The notes beneath the pieces are model-generated. The model was given only the letters and a program-made list of their open reading frames with translations, had not been told where the DNA came from and searched no databases. A stretch of DNA of 64,000 nt from Glaciimonas sp. (GTDB lineage Bacteria > Pseudomonadota > Gammaproteobacteria > Burkholderiales > Burkholderiaceae_D), in NCBI GenBank assembly GCA_012927625.1, contig JABBOV010000022.1, forward strand, positions 248,001 to 312,000. Direction: 5' to 3'. The position numbers and the translations under genes were made by a program. Below are positions 27,972 through 36,604 of this stretch, piece after piece. Positions within the stretch are counted from its first letter, which is position 1; the number at the start of each line of letters is the position of its first letter.

Positions 27972-28145
27972 TCACACGAGTTTTCTTTTCTTCACCTCTA
28001 GAGCAATTATCCAGAACGGGCCTGAATACCCGCACTACTTAATTACTTTGTCCCTGGCAATACCCCTAATGCCAGCATAAAAATAGGATATTCTTGCGAT
28101 AGTTCCGCAATGCATTTTATTTATTATTACATCAGGAGGTTGATA

Positions 28146-28694
28146 GTGATTCTGGATTTTTTGTTTGGAAAAAAGAAGCAGGAAAACCCACCGCCGTCAG
28201 TACCGCAACCGGACTTGACGCCGATTCAGGCGACGCAGATTAAGCAGGCGCCGGCGCCGGGAACCAGTATCAATTTTAGCCCTGATCTGGTATTGCATCT
28301 GGAGGCCGATCATCAGAAATTATTACAGATTTTTACGTCTATTGGCGACGCTTTCAGTGTTGGCGATTTGCCCGTGACCACTCAGCGCCTGGAAGATTTT
28401 CGTGGGGCGCTTCAGTCCCATTTGCTGACCGAGAGCGTGCGTCTGTATATCTATCTGGAACACGCGCTAGCGCAGGATGCCGAAAGCCATGCACTGATTC
28501 ACGAGTTTCGGCATGAGATGGAAGGTATCGGCAAAGCCGTACTGGAGTTTCTGGGAAAGTACCACCAACTCGCGGTGCAACCTAATCTGGTCGCGTCGTT
28601 TGGCAACGATCTGAGCGCGGTCGGCAAAGTGTTGGTTGAGCGCATACAGCGCGAAGAGTCTACGCTTTACCCCCTTTATTTACCGGCTTACTAA
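28146..28694 (+). CDS. Hemerythrin-like (HHE) domain protein
   Basis: The GTG at 28146 is chosen because a perfect AGGAGG lies 6 bp upstream; the in-frame ATG at 28110 would put that site inside the gene. The 182-residue product has a short hydrophobic start (ILDFLFGKKK), a Pro/Gln-rich linker, then a four-helix domain: LHLEADHQKLLQIFTSIGDA, FRGALQSHLLTESVRLYIYL, LIHEFRHEMEGIGKAVLEFL, and ERIQREESTLYPLY. The His/Glu pattern (H..H..E..H..E) fits HHE cation-binding proteins that hold a di-iron site, or regulators of the Rsd type. Oxygen, NO or iron sensing would be inference. Confidence 0.78.
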   Translation: MILDFLFGKKKQENPPPSVPQPDLTPIQATQIKQAPAPGTSINFSPDLVLHLEADHQKLLQIFTSIGDAFSVGDLPVTTQRLEDFRGALQSHLLTESVRLYIYLEHALAQDAESHALIHEFRHEMEGIGKAVLEFLGKYHQLAVQPNLVASFGNDLSAVGKVLVERIQREESTLYPLYLPAY

Positions 28695-28776
28695 TTAATG
28701 GATGCACTGCACGGCCATATTGAAAAAACATGACGTACAAAATTTACACAATGTCGAATGGCCGAGATGAAAGGAA

Positions 28777-30417
28777 TTAGAGCGCAGTTTTGGCGATGGC
28801 GACCAGGCCGTTGGTAGAGCTGTCGTGCTGCTGCGGTCGCGCCGCGCTTAGTAATTCGGATTGGATTTTTTGGGCCAGCACCTTGCCCAGTTCGACACCC
28901 CATTGATCAAAACTATTGACGCCCCATATCACGCCCTGGACGAAGACTTTGTGCTCGTACAACGCGATCAGTGTGCCCAGGGTTTTAGGCGTGAGCGCAT
29001 CCATCAGAATCGTGTTGCTGGGGCGGTTGCCGGCAAAAGTGCGGTGCGGCGCCAGCGCCGCGATCTGCGCTGGATCAATGCCCTGGGCCTGCATTTCGGA
29101 GCGTACTTCTTCTGTGCTCTTACCGCGCATCAGTGCTTCCGACTGCGCGAAGCAGTTGGCTAGTAGCGCCGCGTGGTGGCCCGGCAGCTTGTGTTGCGGC
29201 TTTAACGCGGCAATGAAATCGACCGGGATTACATCAGTGCCCTGATGCAGCAACTGGAAATACGCATGCTGTCCATTGGTGCCGGCTTGGCCCCAGACCA
29301 GTGGGCCGCTGGCGGTTTCCAGCGCAGCGCCATCCCTGGCAACGCTTTTGCCATTGCTTTCCATATCCAGTTGCTGCAAGAAAGCCGGCAGCAATCTCAA
29401 GTCTTGCAGATAGGGCGCAATCGACAGCGACGAGCAGCCGAGGAAATTGCGGTTCCATATACCGACTAGCGCCAGCAGAACCGGCATGTTCGATTCTAGC
29501 GGCGCGCTGCGAAAATGCTGATCCATCGTGTGCGCGCCCTGCAAAAATTCAGCAAAATGATCGAACCCGACCGCCAGCGCAACCGATAGCCCGATTGCCG
29601 ACCAGACTGAGTAACGCCCGCCGACCCAATCCCAGAACGGGAACATATTCTCGGGGGCGATGCCGAACGCTTTGACCGCTGCGGTATTGGTTGAGAGCGC
29701 CACAAAATGCCGGGTCAGTGCCGCCTCGGTGCAGCCATGTTGCAACAGCCAGTCGCGGGCTGAATGCGCGTTCATCATGGTTTCCAGCGTGGTGAAGGTT
29801 TTGGAAGCGATGATGAAAAGCGTAGTTTCTGGATTGCATCTGAATAGAACCGCATCCAGATCGCAACCGTCAACGTTCGACACAAAATGCAGCTGCAAGC
29901 CGGGCTGTGCAAACGGCCGCAATGCCTGGCACACCGTTCTGGGGCCAAGGTCAGAGCCGCCAATGCCGATGTTGACGATGTCGGTAATGGCGGCGCCGGT
30001 GTGGCCCCGCCATTGTCCGCTGCGCACGCGCTGCGTGAATGCGCGCATTTGATCCAGCACCGCATGCACATCTGCGATTACATCCTGGCCGTCCAGCAAC
30101 AGTCGGGCGTCGCGTGGCGCGCGCAGCGCGGTATGCAGCACTGCGCGGTTTTCAGTGGTATTAATTTTGGCACCGGCAAACATCGCTTCGCGCTGTTCTT
30201 CCACGCCGCGTTCATGCGCCAGATTGAGCAGCAATTGCAGGGTTTCGGCAGTGATCAGGTTTTTGGAATAATCCAGCAGCAGGTCGCCGGTTTTGAGCGA
30301 CATGTCTGCAAAGCGCTGCGAATCCTGTGCGAATAAATCCAGCAGATGCCAGTTTTTAGCGCTGGCAAGGTGGGATTGGAGGGCCGAAAAGGATGTGCTG
30401 GCGGTAAGTGGTTGCAT
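28777..30417 (-). CDS. pgi: Glucose-6-phosphate isomerase
   Basis: A 546-residue cytoplasmic enzyme interconverting glucose-6-phosphate and fructose-6-phosphate. The PGI signatures are IGIGGSDLGPRTVCQAL and GVNSFDQWGVELGK. Catalytic surroundings also appear in FIIASKTFTTLETMMNAHSA and HTFAGNRPSNT-like sequence (APHRTFAGNRPSNTIL). The ATG at 30417 starts the usual MQPLTASTSF region; earlier in-frame codons add a hydrophobic stretch not expected for this enzyme. It is a single gene, with 370 bp of divergent spacer to the ABC importer. Confidence 0.96.
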   Translation of the reverse strand: MQPLTASTSFSALQSHLASAKNWHLLDLFAQDSQRFADMSLKTGDLLLDYSKNLITAETLQLLLNLAHERGVEEQREAMFAGAKINTTENRAVLHTALRAPRDARLLLDGQDVIADVHAVLDQMRAFTQRVRSGQWRGHTGAAITDIVNIGIGGSDLGPRTVCQALRPFAQPGLQLHFVSNVDGCDLDAVLFRCNPETTLFIIASKTFTTLETMMNAHSARDWLLQHGCTEAALTRHFVALSTNTAAVKAFGIAPENMFPFWDWVGGRYSVWSAIGLSVALAVGFDHFAEFLQGAHTMDQHFRSAPLESNMPVLLALVGIWNRNFLGCSSLSIAPYLQDLRLLPAFLQQLDMESNGKSVARDGAALETASGPLVWGQAGTNGQHAYFQLLHQGTDVIPVDFIAALKPQHKLPGHHAALLANCFAQSEALMRGKSTEEVRSEMQAQGIDPAQIAALAPHRTFAGNRPSNTILMDALTPKTLGTLIALYEHKVFVQGVIWGVNSFDQWGVELGKVLAQKIQSELLSAARPQQHDSSTNGLVAIAKTAL

Positions 30418-30632
30418 GGAGATTCCGATCAAGGTTGCTGGCAGGCGAGTAAAACTTACCCCGAAATTAAAATAAAAACAGAGCGGCAATATGTGCACAT
30501 TACATTATTAACAATGTTGTTGACTGAGCGGCAGACATAAAATTCCTTTGCAATGTTCAAAATCGAATAAATTGCCAGCCAGCAGTATTTTGATTTGGAT
30601 TCCGCCTGATGAGCCGCCGGATCATATTGCTA

Positions 30633-30655
30633 TATGCTATTTTCGAATAAGCATA
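30633..30655. promoter_or_regulatory. Candidate operator palindrome in the pgi/ABC-importer gap
   Basis: TATGCT and AGCATA flank a TTCGAA-containing centre (23 bp, imperfect). It lies about 140 bp upstream of the ABC ATPase start in a 370-bp divergent gap; a second short palindrome, CGTTATAACG, is at 30724-30733. Either could be a regulator site. Nothing else was identified in the gap. Confidence 0.3.
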
Positions 30656-30790
30656 GCGCGTAAAAATCGTTGTGCTGCATAAGCTGGCTCGGTACAGTGC
30701 GCAGCATCTACCAAACTCCCTTTCGTTATAACGCACACGCATCATTGATGCCGCGCCAGTTGCCGTTGTGCGATTCAGAAACGAGGTCTC

Positions 30791-31564
30791 ATGAAGCTGT
30801 CTTTCGAGAATATACAAAAAAGTTTTTCCGGTTTGCATGTGATCGATAACTTTAGCCGCGACATCGAAGATGGCGAGTTGGTGGCGTTGGTCGGCCCGTC
30901 CGGTTGCGGTAAATCGACCTTGCTGCACATTGCCGCCGGGCTGGAAGCGCCAGACAGTGGCAGCATCCTGGCCGATGGACAGCCGGTCACAGGTCCGCAT
31001 CCGCAGCGCACCCTAATGTTTCAGGAAAATGCGCTGTATCCTTGGTTAACGCTACAGCAAAACGTCGCGTTGGCGCTTGAATTCCAGCAAGTCGATAAGC
31101 AAGAAGCACGCACCCAGGCCGGCAACTGGCTGGCGAAAGTCAACTTGCAAGGCTTCGAAGCCTATTTTCCGCATCAAGTGTCAGGCGGCATGCGGCAACG
31201 GGCCGCGCTGGCGCGCGCATTCATTTCACGCCCGCAAGTGCTGTTGCTGGACGAGCCGTTCGGCGCGCTTGATGCGCTGACCCGGATGACTTTGCAGGAT
31301 GCATTGCGCCAATTGATTCGCGAAGAACGGCCGACCGTTTTGCTGGTCACGCACGACGTCGACGAGGCGCTGTTCCTGGCCGACCGGATTCTGGTATTCA
31401 GCGCGCGGCCCGCCACGGTGCTGCGTGAATTCAATTTGGCACATCACGAGAAAACCCACGACCTGTCTGAATTTTCAGCGATTCGGCGTCAAATTCTGGT
31501 TCTGCTGGGAATCCATGCAGAGCAAGACAATTTTGCAAAATTACTTGAAGAGGTTGGCGTATGA
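30791..31564 (+). CDS. ABC importer ATPase, nitrate/sulfonate/taurine-type
   Basis: A 257-residue ATP-binding subunit. Walker A is GPSGCGKST (35-43), Q-loop FQENALYPWL, signature VSGGMRQRAALARAF, Walker B VLLLDEPFGALD and H-loop VTHDVDEAL. The protein resembles SsuB/TauB/NrtD-type ATPases. GAGG precedes the ATG by a few bases. The stop overlaps the binding-protein start (ATGA), so the two are coupled. The cargo is not readable from the ATPase. Confidence 0.9.
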   Translation: MKLSFENIQKSFSGLHVIDNFSRDIEDGELVALVGPSGCGKSTLLHIAAGLEAPDSGSILADGQPVTGPHPQRTLMFQENALYPWLTLQQNVALALEFQQVDKQEARTQAGNWLAKVNLQGFEAYFPHQVSGGMRQRAALARAFISRPQVLLLDEPFGALDALTRMTLQDALRQLIREERPTVLLVTHDVDEALFLADRILVFSARPATVLREFNLAHHEKTHDLSEFSAIRRQILVLLGIHAEQDNFAKLLEEVGV

Positions 31565-32556
31565 AACTGTCACGATTATTATTTTCCGCTGTGGCGGTAG
31601 TGGCGCTTAGTGGCCAGGCTCTGGCTGCCGATAAGTTCAAGGTCGGTTATTTGCGCGTGATGGACGATGCGCAGGCGATTGCCGCTTACGAAGGCGGTTT
31701 CTATAAGAAGCAGGGTTTGGATGTCGAACTGATCGAATTCAAATCCGGCACCGATCTGATCAAGGCTATCGTCGGCGGCCAACTCGATACCGGTGTGCTG
31801 GGCTTTACCAATGCGGTGGCGTGGGCCTCCAAGGGCGCTAACCTGAAAGTGGTGGGCGGTGCGCAGCTTGGCTATCACGCGATTGTGGTGCGCGAAGACA
31901 GCGGCATCAAGACTGTCGCCGGACTGAAAGGCCACTCGCTGGCGTCGCAAGCCGAAGGCAGCACCGCCGACACCGTCTTGAAAGGCGTGGTGCTGAAGAA
32001 TGCCGGGCTGAAAGCGGACGATGTCAACATCATGGGCGTCAGCCCGCAGGTGGCGGTGCAGTCGCTGGTGGGCAAGCGGGTCGATGCCGCATTCCTGTTT
32101 GAGCCGCAAGCCAGCATTGCGCAACTGATTGCGCCGGTAAAGCAAATTTACGAAATCGGCGAAGTCTGGCCTTTCCCTTGCATGGTTGTCATCACTTCCG
32201 GCGAGACGCTGGCAAAACGCCGCGCCGAGGTCTGGAAATCGCTCGATGCGCAGCGTGAAACGATCGATTTGCTGCAAAAGAAACCTGCTGAAGCATCGAA
32301 ACTGATTGCCTCTTATTTCATTTCTGAGCCCACCCTGAAAACCCTCAAGCATGGCGACTTGCCGCGTGAAGAGGTGATTCGCGATGCTATCAAGAGCCAG
32401 ACTTTCAGTGCCGCACTGACCGCCAAGGAACAACTGCGAATGCAGGAAATCGCCGACATCATGCAACAGCAGGGCGCATTGAAAACCCGCGATGGCAAGC
32501 CGTTCGACGTCAAGAGTATTCTCGACCTGTCATGGCAAAAAGACCGTAAATTGTAA
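31561..32556 (+). CDS. ABC importer periplasmic binding protein, NMT1/SsuA-like
   Basis: A 331-residue secreted binding protein with a clear signal peptide (LLFSAVAVVALSGQALAA). The mature start FKVGYLRVMDDAQAIAAYEG followed by GFYKKQGLDVELIEFKSGTD, then GGQLDTGVLGFTNAVAWASKG and AGLKGHSLASQAEGSTADTV, is the SsuA/TauA/ThiY/NMT1 pattern. Family ligands include sulfonates, nitrate, taurine and thiamine precursors, and none can be chosen here. It is coupled to the ATPase gene and followed by a hairpin before the permease. Confidence 0.88.
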   Translation: MKLSRLLFSAVAVVALSGQALAADKFKVGYLRVMDDAQAIAAYEGGFYKKQGLDVELIEFKSGTDLIKAIVGGQLDTGVLGFTNAVAWASKGANLKVVGGAQLGYHAIVVREDSGIKTVAGLKGHSLASQAEGSTADTVLKGVVLKNAGLKADDVNIMGVSPQVAVQSLVGKRVDAAFLFEPQASIAQLIAPVKQIYEIGEVWPFPCMVVITSGETLAKRRAEVWKSLDAQRETIDLLQKKPAEASKLIASYFISEPTLKTLKHGDLPREEVIRDAIKSQTFSAALTAKEQLRMQEIADIMQQQGALKTRDGKPFDVKSILDLSWQKDRKL

Positions 32557-32591
32557 TCACCCGTGTAATCACCCGTTTTTTAGTTCTAGAG

Positions 32592-32610
32592 GGCCGGCAG
32601 CAAGCCGGCC
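32592..32610 (+). terminator. Hairpin between binding protein and permease (weak terminator or stabiliser)
   Basis: GGCCGGC and GCCGGCC make a perfect 7-bp stem around AGCAA, followed by TTCGTATTTTTG, a poor T-run. It lies inside the operon, so it may lower permease expression relative to the binding protein or protect the upstream mRNA. Confidence 0.6.
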
Positions 32611-32630
32611 TTCGTATTTTTGAAGTCGCC

Positions 32631-33404
32631 ATGAGTACTCAAATTCGCATTACCGGTTATCAAAAAAAATTCGCCATGATTCTGGCGATTGCCTTCATCT
32701 TGCTGATGTGGCAAATCGCCGCATGGTTCTTGCCGGATTTTCTGATGCCGGATGTGCCCACCGTGCTGATGCGCTTGTGGGAAGAGATACAGACGGAACA
32801 GTTCCGCATCGCTTTATGGGGCAGCCTGTCGCGGCTAGGCATCGGTTATGGCGCGGCCTTGTTGCTGGGCGTTAGTTTTGGCCTGGTCGGCGCGGTACTG
32901 TTTTTTTTCCGCGAAGTATTGAAGTCGGCCATCATCATTTTGCAATCGATTCCGTCGATTGCATGGGTGCCGCTGCTGTTGATCCTGATGGGTTTCGGTA
33001 GTCTGCCGATTATCGTCGTGGTGGCGATTGCAGCATTCTTCCCGGCGGCGCTGTCGGTCATGAATGCAACCGAAAGCGTGCAAAAGGTGCATGTATCGGC
33101 GGCGCGCGTGATGGGAGCCACGCGCCGCGACCTGCTCAAACGCGTTTATCTGCCGGCCGTGATGCCGGAACTGATCACCGGTGCGCAGCTGGCTTTCGGC
33201 AATGCATGGCGGGCGCTGATTTCGGCCGAAATGCTGATCGGCTTCGGCAAAGGACTGGGGCGCTCGCTGGCGTATGCGGGCGAAACTGCCGATATGGTCG
33301 GCGTCATGATGAATATCCTGACGATTGCGATTCTGGCAGTCCTGATCGATCAACTCATCCTGGAAAAACTCAAGCACCGTTTGCTGCGTTATCAATACGT
33401 TTAG
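32631..33404 (+). CDS. ABC importer permease, SsuC/TauC-type
   Basis: A 257-residue inner-membrane permease with about six helices. The EAA loop that contacts the ATPase is seen as SAARVMGATRRDLLKRVYLP and the following VMPELITGAQLAFGNAWRAL. It is the membrane subunit for the ATPase and binding protein just upstream, with 75 bp and a hairpin separating it from the latter. Confidence 0.9.
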   Translation: MSTQIRITGYQKKFAMILAIAFILLMWQIAAWFLPDFLMPDVPTVLMRLWEEIQTEQFRIALWGSLSRLGIGYGAALLLGVSFGLVGAVLFFFREVLKSAIIILQSIPSIAWVPLLLILMGFGSLPIIVVVAIAAFFPAALSVMNATESVQKVHVSAARVMGATRRDLLKRVYLPAVMPELITGAQLAFGNAWRALISAEMLIGFGKGLGRSLAYAGETADMVGVMMNILTIAILAVLIDQLILEKLKHRLLRYQYV

Positions 33405-33431
33405 TTATAAAGTCTGGTCATGGAGTCTGCG

Positions 33432-34235
33432 ATGCCGGTCAAGCAATCATTTCTGCTGGGTACATTGATAGCTGCCATCTTGGGATGCGCCAGCTTCACC
33501 GCATGGGCTGCCGGCTTGCCGGAGCGTGCCAAGTTAGCGGTTGGCGTGAGCCGCATCGTGCCGCCTTATGTGGCGGGTGCCAAATACCGCACCTCGGAAA
33601 GTATCGAAACCATTTTGGCAAAAGATATTGCCGCACGCTTGAAAGTGCCGCTGACCACACTGCGCGCAACACCTGCCAATCGCATGCAGTTGCTGGCTAG
33701 CGGCAAGGCGGATGTGGTGCTGGCAGCGATTGCCGACACCGACCCGTTCTTGCGCAACGCAGCGGTGGTGCCGACTGGTTACAGCGCCGCGCCGCTGGCA
33801 ATCCTGCGTACCGATACCGATATCAAGCAGCCGGAACAGCTCAAAGGACGCACCGTTTGCCTATCCGAAGGCGGCGCTTATGTCGGTACTATGGTCGCCA
33901 GCTACGGTGCGCTTGAAAAAATCACCAAAGCGCCGGCCGATTCCTTGCTGGCGCTCAGAAGCGGCGCTTGCGACGCTGCCGTGCACGACGAAACGATGTT
34001 AATCGAGCTCATCAAACTGCCGGAGTGGAAGAAATTTTCAGCCCGTCTGAAAGTCGGACCGCGCACTACGCTCGTGCTAATTGCGCCTGCTGGTAACGCC
34101 GATACGCTGGCGTTTCTGAAAAAAACCGCACAGGCGTGGGCAGAAAAAGGTTACTGGACCCAGATCAAGAAAAAATGGGCCAGTGACGTTGCCTTTGAAG
34201 TGTATCTGGATCAAAACGTACCGGACTGCCATTAA
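33432..34235 (+). CDS. Second periplasmic solute-binding protein (family 3-like)
   Basis: The ATG at 33432 follows GGAG with good spacing and starts a signal peptide (SFLLGTLIAAILGCASFTAWA); an ATG four codons earlier is less likely. The mature part, of about 240 residues, has the two-lobe pattern of family 3 binding proteins: KLAVGVSRIVPPYVAG, ILAKDIAARLKVPLTTLRAT, ANRMQLLASGKADVVLAAIA, LKGRTVCLSEGGAYVGTM, LRSGACDAAVHDETML. It closes the importer operon, 27 bp after the permease. It may present the same ligand or one for another system. An operon with two binding proteins of different families is unusual. Confidence 0.8.
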   Translation: MPVKQSFLLGTLIAAILGCASFTAWAAGLPERAKLAVGVSRIVPPYVAGAKYRTSESIETILAKDIAARLKVPLTTLRATPANRMQLLASGKADVVLAAIADTDPFLRNAAVVPTGYSAAPLAILRTDTDIKQPEQLKGRTVCLSEGGAYVGTMVASYGALEKITKAPADSLLALRSGACDAAVHDETMLIELIKLPEWKKFSARLKVGPRTTLVLIAPAGNADTLAFLKKTAQAWAEKGYWTQIKKKWASDVAFEVYLDQNVPDCH

Positions 34236-34267
34236 TCTCTATTCGAACAGGTTCGCACTGGAACAAA

Positions 34268-34301
34268 AAAGCCGCATCCTCATTGCGAGAAGTGCGGCTT
34301 T
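34268..34301. terminator. Bidirectional terminator between the binding protein and tRNA-Arg
   Basis: AAAGCCGCA and TGCGGCTTT form the stem, with A- and T-rich flanks on the two sides. It lies between the 3' end of the importer operon and the 3' end of the convergent tRNA gene. Confidence 0.8.
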
Positions 34302-34334
34302 CGGGGCGTTTTGGAACTGACTGAAACTTGTAAA

Positions 34335-34409
34335 TGGTCCCCCCGACTGGAATCGGACCAGTATCCCACGCTTAGGAGGCATGTGCACTATCCATTGTGC
34401 TACGGGGAG
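34335..34409 (-). tRNA. tRNA-Arg, anticodon CCU
   Basis: Read on the minus strand the 75 nt fold as a full cloverleaf. The acceptor is CTCCCCG paired with CGGGGGG (one U-G pair), with A discriminator and encoded CCA. D stem is GCAC/GTGC, anticodon stem CATGC/GCGTG with loop CTCCTAA (anticodon CCT), variable loop 4 nt, and T stem ACTGG/CCAGT with loop TCCGATT. It decodes AGG. The gene is convergent with the importer operon and divergent from uup. Confidence 0.93.
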
Positions 34410-34569
34410 GCGCTCGATTGCGTGCGCGTTATCGCATCAAACGGCTGCAATTATAGCCGACGCAATTGCCTGGAATCGTGTCTTTTGTCTGGCAATCGGT
34501 ACAATGCGTGCTTCATTCATCATTTCGATCGGTGCCTTTACGGTGCCGCTCAACCATCATCAGGGCATT

Positions 34570-36471
34570 ATGGCAGTCATTTCTCTTTCTAACGCGCAGC
34601 TTGCTTTCGGTCACGTGGCGTTGCTCGATCATGCTGAATTTTCATTCGACTCTTCCGAGCGGCTTGGCTTGATCGGCCGCAACGGTACCGGTAAGTCTTC
34701 CTTGCTCAAGGTTATCGCCGGTATATCCAAGCTGGATGATGGTTTACTGTCGATGCAGCAGGGGATCAAGATTGCGTATGTCGAACAGGAGCCGCACTTC
34801 GAGCCGGATGTGACAGTATTTGATGCAGTCGCTTCAGGCATGGGCGAAATGGCGGCGTTACTAGCGGAGTATGAGGCTTTGACCGGGCAATTTGGCGGCG
34901 ATGACGATGACGCTTTGATGGAGCGCATGCACGACATCCAGATCAAGCTGGATGCGGCCGACGCCTGGAGTCTGAACAACAAGGTTGAAACCACGCTCGA
35001 CCGCCTGAATCTGGAAGGTGGGTCAAAAATGGGGACGCTTTCTGGCGGTATGCAAAAGCGCGTGGCGCTGGCTTGCGCGCTGGTCAGCGCGCCGGACGTT
35101 TTGCTGCTCGATGAGCCGACTAACCATCTCGATTTCAGTTCGATTCTGTGGCTGGAAAGCTTGCTGCGCGACTATAAAGGCAGCGTGCTGTTCATCACCC
35201 ATGACCGCAGTTTTCTAGACAATGTTGCTACCCGCATCGTCGAACTCGATCGCGGTCGTCTGCTGTCTTTCCCGGGCAATTACACGGCTTATGAAGTGCG
35301 CAAGGCCGAGCAATTAGAAATTGAAGAAGTTGAAAATGCTAAATTCGACAAATTCCTGGCGCAGGAAGAAGTCTGGATTCGCAAAGGCGTGAAAGCGCGC
35401 CGGGTGCGCGACGAAGGCCGCGTGCGCCGGTTGGAGGCGTTGCGTCTGAACCGCGAGGCCCGTCGCAATCAGCAAGGGCAGGTCAATTTGGCGGTGTCGT
35501 CAGGCGAGCGCTCCGGCAAGATCGTGGCTGAGCTGGAAAATGTATCGAAGAGTTATGGCGACAAGGTCATCGTGCGCGATTTTAGCGCGACTTTGCTGCG
35601 CGGCGACAAGATCGGTTTGATCGGCGCCAACGGTGCCGGCAAGACCACTTTGCTGAAAATGATTCTGGGCCAGGAACAGCCGGATTCCGGCAGCATCAAG
35701 CAAGGTACCAAGCTGCAAATCGCATACTTCGACCAGATGCGCACCCAGCTTGATGAGAACGGTAGTCTGGCCGACACCATTGCGCCGGGCAGCGACTGGG
35801 TCGAGATCAACGGTCAGCGTCGCCATGTGATGACGTATTTGAACGATTTCCTGTTTTCGCCGGAGCGGGCCCGTTCACCTGTCAAATCATTGTCCGGCGG
35901 CGAGCGCAACCGGCTGTTGCTGGCGCGCCTGTTCGCCAAGCCGGCCAATGTGCTTGTGCTGGATGAGCCGACCAACGATCTGGATATCGATACGCTGGAG
36001 TTGCTCGAAGAGTTGCTGGAAGATTACAAAGGCACGGTATTTCTGGTCAGCCATGACCGTACCTTCCTCGACAACGTGGTGACCGAAGTGATCGTGTCCG
36101 AGGGCGATGGCCTGTGGCGCGAATATATCGGCGGCTATAGCGATTGGGAGCGGGTACGACCGTCGCAGACGGCGGTTATCAAGGCCGCCAAGGCTGAATT
36201 GAAAGCCGAGCCGAAACAGGACGTGGCAGCGGTTGCGCCGAAGAAAAAGCTCAGTTATAAGGAGCAGCGCGAACTGGAAGAACTGCCGAAGCTGATCGCC
36301 AGTCTGGAAGCCGAGCAGAAAACGATTTCTACTCGCCTGGCCGACCCTGACTTATACAAACAGCCGGCGGCTGAGGGCAAGCGGCTGAATGCCCGCTTTG
36401 CCGAGATCGATGCGTTATTACTGGATGCTCTGGAGCAGTGGGAAGTCATCGAGGCACGCGCAAAGGGCTAA
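34570..36471 (+). CDS. uup: ABC-F family ATPase Uup
   Basis: A 633-residue soluble protein with two ABC cassettes and no membrane domain. Walker A motifs are GRNGTGKS (36-43) and GANGAGKT (352-359); signatures are LSGGMQKRVALA and LSGGERNRLLLA; Walker B are LLLDEPTNHLDF and LVLDEPTNDLDI. A Lys/Glu-rich C-terminal coiled coil (KKKLSYKEQRELEELPKLIA) is the Uup hallmark. Uup acts on ribosomes and affects precise transposon excision in E. coli. The start at 34570 gives the standard N-terminus MAVISLSNAQ; the frame is open further upstream through the tRNA gene, which is not coding. Confidence 0.94.
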   Translation: MAVISLSNAQLAFGHVALLDHAEFSFDSSERLGLIGRNGTGKSSLLKVIAGISKLDDGLLSMQQGIKIAYVEQEPHFEPDVTVFDAVASGMGEMAALLAEYEALTGQFGGDDDDALMERMHDIQIKLDAADAWSLNNKVETTLDRLNLEGGSKMGTLSGGMQKRVALACALVSAPDVLLLDEPTNHLDFSSILWLESLLRDYKGSVLFITHDRSFLDNVATRIVELDRGRLLSFPGNYTAYEVRKAEQLEIEEVENAKFDKFLAQEEVWIRKGVKARRVRDEGRVRRLEALRLNREARRNQQGQVNLAVSSGERSGKIVAELENVSKSYGDKVIVRDFSATLLRGDKIGLIGANGAGKTTLLKMILGQEQPDSGSIKQGTKLQIAYFDQMRTQLDENGSLADTIAPGSDWVEINGQRRHVMTYLNDFLFSPERARSPVKSLSGGERNRLLLARLFAKPANVLVLDEPTNDLDIDTLELLEELLEDYKGTVFLVSHDRTFLDNVVTEVIVSEGDGLWREYIGGYSDWERVRPSQTAVIKAAKAELKAEPKQDVAAVAPKKKLSYKEQRELEELPKLIASLEAEQKTISTRLADPDLYKQPAAEGKRLNARFAEIDALLLDALEQWEVIEARAKG

Positions 36472-36498
36472 ATCTGCTATTTTTTCATTTTTTATTTA

Positions 36499-36578
36499 TT
36501 GGTGGTATGCATGAAAAATGCATTACCACCGCATATATTTGTTGCAATTTAAAAAACACTGGCATTGGTATTGATTCT
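36499..36578 (+). repeat. Dispersed intergenic repeat, copy 6
   Basis: Blocks: TTGGTGGTATGCAT, AAAAATGCATTACC, ACCGCATATATTTG, TTTAAAAAACACTG and TTGGTATTGATT. An extra internal inverted pair (GGTGGTATGCAT/ATGCATTACCACC) makes a perfect hairpin at its head. It lies in the uup/SirB1 convergent gap and may serve as a terminator. Confidence 0.65.
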
Positions 36579-36604
36579 AAAGACGGTTTCTGTGTAGTAG
36601 GGAA

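Noticed and set aside
34381-34569. Longer Uup beginning in the tRNA region
   Set aside because: The upstream frame crosses the tRNA gene and spacer; the standard family N-terminus begins at 34570.
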